DNA from: Actinopolyspora lacussalsi
GTDB taxonomy: Bacteria; Actinomycetota; Actinomycetes; Mycobacteriales; Pseudonocardiaceae
Reading direction: 5' to 3'
Assembly: GCA_030803735.1 (NCBI GenBank)
Contig: JAURUC010000001.1
Span: 3,861,501-3,925,500 of the forward strand
Length of the DNA stretch: 64,000 nucleotides
Shown: in pieces, positions 9,601-18,600 of the stretch
Layout: every line of letters starts with the position of its first letter
Numbering within the stretch: position 1 is the first letter of the stretch
Notes under the pieces: model-generated
What the model was told of the DNA's origin: nothing
What the model saw: the letters and a program-made list of their open reading frames with translations, nothing else
Database searches by the model: none
Program-made: the position numbers and the translations under genes

Positions 9601-12600
9601 CGGACGTGGGCGGGCCGGAGCACGTCCACCGGCAGGACATCGGGCGGGATATCGGATCGGCCGCCGAGCAGCGGCGGTTGTTGCTCGCGGGCGAGGGTGC
9701 CGTCGTCCCCTTCTCCGACTCGGCGCCGGTGCACACCTTGTTCGAACAGCACGCGCGACAGCGTCCCGATGCCACTGCGGTGCGCTGGTCCGGCGGTGTC
9801 ATGACCTACGGGGAGCTGAACCGGCGTGCCAACGGGCTCGCCCGCCGGCTCCGCGAACTCGGGGTGGCGGCCGAGACGCCGGTGGGCATTCACCTCGCTC
9901 GTGGCCCGGAGATGGTGGTGGCCGTTTTCGGCGTGCTCAAGGCGGGCGGTTTCTACGTTCCGATGGATCTTTCGCTGCCCGTCGAGCGCATCGAGCATCT
10001 CGTCGAGGATACCCGGCTGAAGTACGTGCTCACCGACGCCGAGCGTTCCGATCCGGCACTCCCGCCGGGATTGGTGCCGTTGGACGTCACCCACGTACAG
10101 CCGTCCGAGGCGGGTGATCCCGAGCCCGTCGCCGATGTGGACAACACGGCCTACGTCATCTTCACTTCCGGCAGCAGCGGACGTCCGAAGGGTGTGGCCG
10201 TCACCCACCGGCCGCTGCTCAACCTCGTCGACTGGTGTGACCGAAACTGGTGGTTCGGCCCCGGTGACATGGGGCTGTGCGTCACTTCGCTCGGATTCGA
10301 CCTCTCGGTGTTCGACATACTCGGGTTGCTCGGTAGCGGTGCCGCGCTCTACGTCACCGACGACGAGCAGCGCAGGGACCCCGAGCTGCTGCTCGAACTG
10401 CTGTTGCGGGAGCCCATCACCTTCTGGAACTCGGCTCCCACCACGCTCAATCAATTGGCACCGCTGTTGCCGGACGCACGCGGTTCCGAGGGGACGTCCT
10501 CGTTGCGGCTGGTTTTCCTCAGCGGCGACTACACTCCGCTACCGCTGCCGGACGAGATCCGTGCCGCTTTTCCCGGCTCGGTAGTGGTCAGCCTCGGCGG
10601 TGCGACCGAGGCGACCGTCTGGTCCAACTTCTACGTCGTCGGTGAGGTGGACCCCGAATGGCGGAGCATCCCGTACGGCAAGCCCATGGACAACGCGGTC
10701 TACCGCGTGCTCGACGAAGAGCTGTCGCCCTGCCGTGCGGAGGTGGCGGGCGATCTCTACATCGGTGGTGAATGTCTGAGCACGGGCTATCACAACCGCC
10801 CCGCGCTGACGGCGGAACGCTTCGTTCCCGATCCGTACGGACCACCCGGCAGCAGGCTCTACCGTACCGGGGACCGTGCCTGCTGGATGTCCACAGGGGA
10901 CTTGCGTTTCCTGGGGCGGGCCGACAGCCAGTTCAAGATTCGCGGCTTTCGGGTCGAACCGGGCGAGATCGAACACCGGTTGCGGGAGCACGACGCGGTC
11001 AAGGACGCGGTGGTGGTTCCCGGCGGTGCCGCTTCCTCCGACGAGAGACTGGTCGCGTTCCTGCGTGCCGATGTCGCCGACCCGCCGGGAATCTCTGGAA
11101 TCAGATCGCACTGCGCCGCGACACTGCCCGATTACATGGTGCCCAACCAGGTCGTGTACCTGGACTCCTATCCGGCGACCGGGAACGGCAAGCTCGATCG
11201 TGACCGCCTGCTGGAGATGGCCGAGGGACGGAGCGGACAACAGGACGAAACGCTCGCCAGCGCAGGGGACGCCAGCGCAGGGGACGCCAGCGCAGGGGAC
11301 GCCAGCGCAGGGGACGCCAGCGCAGGGGACGCCAGCGCAGGGGATTCGCCACCGGTGGAGCTGGTGGGCGAGATCGCGGAGACGTTCGCCGCCTATCTCG
11401 ACGACACGGCGATCCGCCCGGACGAGGATCTCTGGGACATGGGCGCGACCTCGTTCACCATGGTCCGTGTCTCCGGCGAGCTGCGCAGTCGTCACGGTGT
11501 TCGGGTTCCGGTGGCGGTGCTGTTGGAGAACCCGACCGTCAACGGAATAGCGAGATGGCTGGCACCGAGACTCGCGGAATCACCCGGAACCGAGCAAGGT
11601 GAGACCACTGCCGGAACGGATGACTCCTCCCGGACATCGTCGCCGCCCGCCCCCGAGGAGGACGGGCCCGAACCCGTGGATTTCTTCTCGCGGGAGTCCA
11701 GGGACGCGTTCAAGTCTGGGGAGTGGAACCGGCGACGTCCGCTTCCGGGCGAGGAATCCGTGCCGCTGTCACGGTACGGTTTCGCGGCGCAGCAGTTCAC
11801 CTGGCGTTCCAGCCACCGTGAGTTCGGCGAACGCTGCCTGCCGCTCGAATCCTTCACACGGTTGCTGGAGTTGCTGGCCCACGGAAGTGGTGCCGAGGGC
11901 GGGCGCAGACTCCACCCCTCCGCGGGAGACACCTACTCGGTGCAGGTTTACCTGCATGTGCGGCCGGAGGCCGTCGAGGGCCTCTCCGGTGGCCTCTACC
12001 ACTACGAGCCGTACGAGCACGCGTTGTGGCGTATCAGCCGGGAACAACCGCTCACCCGCAACGAGCACTTCGTGCACAACCGGCCGCTGTTCGACGCGGC
12101 CGGATTCGGCATCTACCTCGTGGGGCGCGAGGACGGCATAGCGCCGATCTACGGTGCCGACGCCGAGCGGCTGCTCATGCTGGAAGCGGGTTACATGGGC
12201 CAGCTGCTCATGTCCGGGCAAGCCCGCTCCGGGATCGGGCTCTGTCCGATCGGCACGCTCTCCTTCGAGCCGCTGCGGTCGGCCTTCGGTCTGAAGAGCT
12301 CCGATGTCTATCTGCACGCGATGCTCGGTGGCCCCGCCGAGCACCCCTCGACGGCTTCGGACGGTTCGTTGCCGAACTACACCGCTCCCGCGGCGGAGAA
12401 GAGCGGACAGCTCGCCGAGCCGAGTGCCGCCCGGGAAACTCGGGGGGAACGTGCCGACGAGGTGGCGGTCGTCGGCGTGGCGGGCCGCTATCCCGGGGCC
12501 GAGAATCCCGAACAGTTGTGGCGGAACCTCCTGGAATCCCGTGCTGCCATCCGTGACGTTCCTTCCGGGCGTCGCGCCACCGTGCTCGGGGAGGACGCCG

Positions 12601-15600
12601 GAACCGGCGGGCCGCCGGGCGGCTGGCTGTCGAATGTGGACACCTTCGACGGGCTGCTGTTCCGCGTGTCCCCGGCGGAGGCGAGGACTCTCGACCCGCA
12701 GCTGCGGTTGTTGCTCGAAACCTGCTGGGAGTGTTTGGAACACGCGGGCCACACCCCCACCTCGCTGCACGAAGAGGCCGGCAGGGTGGGGGTCTTCACG
12801 GCGGGGATGTGGCAGGACCATCAACTGACGGGTGCCGCCGCCTTCGCCGGGGGCGGGAACGCGGACATCTCGGCGACAGCCTCCGAGACGGCCAACAGGA
12901 TCTCCGCGGCCTTCGACTTCCGGGGCCCCAGCGTGGCTGTGGACACTTCCTGCTCCGCCGCGTTGACCGCACTGCATTTGGCCTGCGGGAGCCTGCGCGA
13001 CGGGGAATGTGACGCCGCGCTGGTGGCCGCGGTCAACCTGTTCACCCATCCCTACCACCTGGGGGTGCTGCGTCGGCTCGGTTTCACGGCCGAAGTTCGT
13101 TCACCACGTGCCTACGACGCCGAGGCCGCGGGCTGGACCCCGGGCGAGGGGGCCGGAGCCGTACTGCTTCGTCGCTCCGCCGAAGCGCTTCGCGACGGCG
13201 ACACGCGGTTGGGCGTGATCGAGGGGACAGCGCTCGGGCACACGGGGAGCCGGAGTCGATTCGCCACGCCGTCCGCCGCCGCGTTCGAGGAGTCCCTGCG
13301 GGCAGCGCTGCACAACGCGGGACGCGAGCCGTTCGAGATCGACTACATGGAGTGCTCGGCATCCGGGGCGGCGTTCTCCGACGCGGCCGAGGTCGAGGCG
13401 GTCTCGCGAGTGTTCGGCGCCGCCGGTTCGGAACTGCCCGCGGGCACCGTCAAGCCCCTGATCGGCCATCTCGAAGCCGCTTCGGGGATCTCGCAGTTGA
13501 CCAAGGTGCTGTTCCAGATGCGGGACCGTCGGTTGCCACCCACCCCGCTCGCCGAACATCGCAGCGCGCTGCCACCTTGGGAGGAATCCCCGCTGCGGTT
13601 CGCCGATCGATCTCTTGCCTGGAACTCCGCCGTGCCCGACGGCACGGTACGCGCGGTGGTCAACGCGGTCGGTGCCACCGGCTCCCACGGGCACGTGGTG
13701 CTTCGTTCCGTCCCGGACGAGCCGCACGCTCCACGCCCCGCGAAAACCGGGTCCTCGGCAGGCACGGTCTTCGTGCTCTCGGCCCAGGACGAGGAGCGGC
13801 TGGCGGAGTACGCCCGTGTGACGCACCGGGACCTCGCTCGTCGTGTCGAGACCGGCACTGCCCCCGCACTGCGCGATGCCGCACACACCTCGCGGCGGGG
13901 GAGGATCGCGCTGCGCCATCGGCTCGCCGTGGTCTGCGAGGACTTCGACACCCTGTTGGAGGGCTTGGACGCCCACGCGTCCGGCCGTCCGCATCCCCGT
14001 GTCGTCACCGGAACGGCGACCCACGGGCAGGAGGGTGAGCAGGCGAACGAAGGGCTCGCCCCCGGCCCGGTCGAACCGGCGCACCTCGCCCGGGCCTGGG
14101 TGGCGGGAGCCGAAGTGGACTGGGGGGCGCTCGCCGACGGCGATTCCGCGAGACGGATCGTGCTGCCGACCTATCCGTTCGCGTCGAAACGGCTCCCCGA
14201 CGAGCCGGAATCCGCTCCGACCACCGACGAGGTGTCCACGGTCGTGGCCGATGCCGTGCGTTATCTGCGGAGTCTGTTCGCCGAGATCGCCGAACTGGAC
14301 GAGCGGAGTGTCGACGTACACGCTCCGCTCGAAGACTACGGGCTCAACTCGTGGCTGGTCACGAGGCTGAATGAGCGACTCGTCCGGGACTACGGTTCCG
14401 GGGTCGCCCGCACGCTGTTCTTCGAGTGCCGCACGCTGCACGGTGTGGCCACCGCCTTGGCCGCCCTGGGGGACGCTCCCCGTCGTGCGGATACCGCCAC
14501 GGCCCCGTCGCGCGTGCTCACACCGTCCTCGTCCGACTCGGGGGAGTCGGACTCGGGGTCGTTCGTTCCCTCCGACACCTCGACCGAGCCGGTGGCGATC
14601 GTCGGGGTGGCGGGACGTTATCCGTGGGCCGATTCCCCGGAGGAGTTCTGGCGCAACCTCTGCTCGGGCGAGGACTGCGTCACGTCGTTCCCCGCCGAGC
14701 GACATCGGGAGGGATGGCCCTCGCCCGAGACCATGCGCGGTGGTTTCCTTCGCGACGTCGCCGCCTTCGACGCCGCGGTGTTCGGCATCGTGCCGCGTGA
14801 CGCTGAGCTCATGGACCCACAGGAGCGGTTGTTCCTCGAAGTCACCAGAGAGGCGTTGGAGGACGCCTGTTGCCCGCCCGACCTACTGCACGAGTGGTAC
14901 TCCGGCCGGGTCGGGGTCTTCGTCGGATCGATGTACAACGAGTACCCCTACTTCGGCATCGAGCACGCGTGGCGAACCGGATCACCGATGCCCACCGGAT
15001 CCGCCCTGGCAGGTGTGGCGAACCGGGTCTCGCACACCTGGAACCTGCTCGGCCCGAGCATGACCGTCGACACCATGTGCTCGGCCTCGCTGACGGCGTT
15101 GCACCTCGCGGTGGAGAGCCTGCGACGCGGTGAGTGCGCTGCCGCGATCACCGGCGGGGTCAATCTCTCGTTGCATCCGAACAAGTTCGTGCAGCAGTCG
15201 AGGCTCGGAATGACGTCCAGCGATGGACGCTGCCACGGTTTCGGCGCGGGTGGCGACGGTTTCGTGCCGGGTGAGGGAGTCGGCGCGCTGCTGCTCAAAC
15301 CCCTGCGAACCGCCGTCGAGGACGGGGATCGGGTTCACGCCGTCATCAGGGGCACCGCGGTCAACCACGGCGGCAGAACCAACGGCTACATGGTGCCCGA
15401 CCCCGCCGCACAGGCGAGTGTGGTGCGCTCGGCGTTGCTCCGGGCCGGAGTGGAACCGGAGACCATCGGCTACATCGAGGCCCACGGCACCGGCACACCG
15501 TTGGGGGACCCGGTCGAGATCGAAGGGCTGCGCGCCGTGTTCGGCGATCGGGACGGCGATCTCGGAGAGTGCCCCATCGGATCGGTCAAGTCCAACATCG

Positions 15601-18600
15601 GTCACCTGGAGGCGGCGGCAGGTGTGGCCGGGCTGACCAAGGCGTTGCTTCAACTGCGGCACGGCCGGTTGGTTCCGAGCCTGCACGCCGAAACGCTCAA
15701 CCCCAACGTGAACTGGAGCGAGGTGCCGTTCCGGGTGCAGCGGGAGAACGCACCCTGGCCTGCCCGGCACGACGGTGTCCCCAGGAGAGCCGGGGTCAGT
15801 TCCTTCGGTGCCGGGGGCGCCAACGCCCACGTCGTCCTGGAGGAGTACCCACGCCGACTCCGGGACGCCGGTTCCGCCGCGACGGAGGACGAGGACCGGG
15901 ACCGGGCGGTGCTGCTTTCCGCTCGTACGCCGGAAGCCCTGCGCAGGCTGGCCGGTCGTCTCGCCGAGTGGTCGTGCGGGGCCGGCCACGCACGACTGGC
16001 GGACGTGGCCCACACGCTCCGGGTCGGCCGCGAACCCATGCGGGAACGGCTGGGGATCGTGGCCTCGGACCTCTCGGACCTGCGTGCCTCGCTGGAACGC
16101 TTCCGAAGCGGTGGGCGCTCGGACCCCGACACCGGGATATTCACCGGACGAACCGCGGCCAGAGGTGAGTCCGTCCCGCCGGAACTCGTGGGAAGGGACT
16201 TCGACCGCGCCACGGCATCCGAGATCGCCGCTCACTGGTCCGAGGGCGGTCTTGTGGACCGAACCAGGAACCGGAACGCCGACGGTCCGCGACTGCTCTC
16301 GTTGCCGACCTATCCCTACGAGTCGGAACACCACTGGTTCCCGGAAGCCGGTTCCACGGCGACCGATCGGAACGCGCCCGGCGTCGATCCGGTGAACGCC
16401 CCAGGGGAAGCGTTCACCGGTTCCGGGACGACCGAAGTCCCGCTGTACCGCAGGCACTGGGAGCCCGCTCCGGTCGAGTCCTCCGAAGCGCTCCCCGCCG
16501 CACGACGGGTGTTGTGTCTGTACCGCGACCAGGTGCGTCCCGTGGCCGAGACGCTCGCGGAGCTGTTCGGGCGAGTGGGAACGACCGTGGATCTCGCGCG
16601 GGAGGACACCGTTGACCCCGCCGGGCCGCCCGGGGACTACGACGGTGTCGTCGATCTGTGCGACCTGCGCCGTCCCCACCGGGACCGGTACTGGACGAAC
16701 AGGCTCACGGTGTTGCGACGGTTGTTGGACGTTCCGCACCGCCCGTTGCGGCGAGTGATGCAGGTGACCAGCGGTCTGTTCGGGGCGGACGGACCACCGC
16801 CCAATCCGGCGGGGGCGCGGCTGGCCGGGTTCGTGCGGATGCTGGGGGCCGAGTACGACGGCGTGCGATCCGAGGTGTTCGACACCGACGCTGACGTCGA
16901 CGACCCGTCGACCGTGGCCGGAGACATCCTGCGCGAGTGGTCCGTGGCAGGCGGTGAGAGCGAGGTCCGCGTTCGCGACGGCGAGCGTTCGACGCCCGCG
17001 CTACGGCGGTGGTTCCCCGCTTCCGAGCCCGTCGAGCTGGACCCAACCCGTTCCTACCTGGTGAGCGGTGGGACGAGCGGTATCGGTGCCGCGGTGGCCG
17101 AGCACCTGGTGCGCAGGGGAGCCAGGAGTGTCGCGCTGCTCGGACGTCGTCCGTTACCGCCCCGTGAACGTTGGGACGATCCCGGTCTCGACTCCGGAAC
17201 CGCCGACACCGTGAACGGGATTCTCGCTCTGGAGAGGTCCGGCGCGACCGTTCTGGTCCACACCGGATCGGTAACCGACCGGCGCTCCGTCGCGGACTTC
17301 CTCGGCAGGGTGCGGTCGGAGTCCGGTTCGATCGCGGGCGTCGTGCACTGTGCGGGGGTCTCCTCCAGGGGGAAGCCCGCACTGGTGCACAAGGACCTCG
17401 TCGACATCGACGAGGTCGCCGAGCCCAAGGTCGAGGGTTTCGAGGTCCTGGCCGAACTGTGCGCCGATGATCGCCCGGACTTCTTCGTCGGATTCTCCTC
17501 GCTCTCGGCGGTGCTTCCCCGGCTGGCGGTGGGGATGGCCGACTACGCCGCCGCCAACACCGCGTTGGACCTGCTCGCTTCCGTGCGGGCTCGTTCGGGT
17601 GAACCGTGGCATCGCACGATCGACTGGCCGGTGTGGCTCGAAAGTGGAAGTGGGGCGGAATACGCCGGAGCATGTGAGGCACTCGGCATCGGCTCCGTGA
17701 CCGATTCCGAGGGGATGTCCGTACTGGACGCTGTCCTGGCCGCTGACTCCCCGGGGAGCGTGGTGGTCCGGCCCGAGGTCCGGAAGGTTTCCGAGAGGTC
17801 GTGCGGGCGGGACGACTCCGCGGGGTCGGTGCTTGGTTCGGTGGGAACGCGGGACGCGGACAACCGGCACGTCTCGTCCGCGCGGGATCGCCCGAGCACG
17901 GTTTTCCACTCCCCGGCCGAGGAGTCCGGGCCACGCTTACCCGGTTGGCTGGCCGAGGTGCTCTCCCGGCGAACCGGGGTTCCGAAGGATCGGCTGGAGC
18001 CCGACGAGACCTTTTCCGACATGGGGGTCGAGTCGGTGATGCTGGGCGAGCTCACCTCCGACATCGAAGGCGAACTGGGTGTCCCGGTGGATCCCGCGTT
18101 GCTGTTCGACCACCCCACTCCGGGCGAACTCGCCGCGAAGCTGCGGGAACACGTCGTCGCTTCGGAACGCTCCGAGGACCCGGCGGACGACGGTGCCGTA
18201 CCGCATGAGAACGGTGCCGTACCGCATTCGGCCGCCACGGCGGGCGCGGCGCCCGATCCCGCGGCATCGGGCGAGAGCTCGGACAAGGTCGCGATCATCG
18301 GAATGTCCTGCCGGTTCCCCGGGGCGCCGGACCTCGACACCTTCTGGACCAATCTGCTCGCCTCCCGATGCGCCGTGACGGAGGTTCCCGCCACTCGCTG
18401 GGACGTTTCCACGTTGTACGACCCGTTCCGGCGGAACGGTGGATCGATGAGCAAATGGGGAGGTTTCGTCGAGGACATCGAGTTCTTCGACGCGGAACGG
18501 TTCGGACTCTCCGATGAATCGGCGATGTCGCTCGATCCGGCCATACGGATGTGGTTGGAGGGAACCGAACACTGCCTCGCGGACGCGGGGTACACCGCTG

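Noticed and set aside
11256..11345. Regular direct repeats resembling a CRISPR or minisatellite array
   Set aside because: The units are 15 nt, have no spacers, and are in frame inside an NRPS gene, so they are a coding linker expansion.
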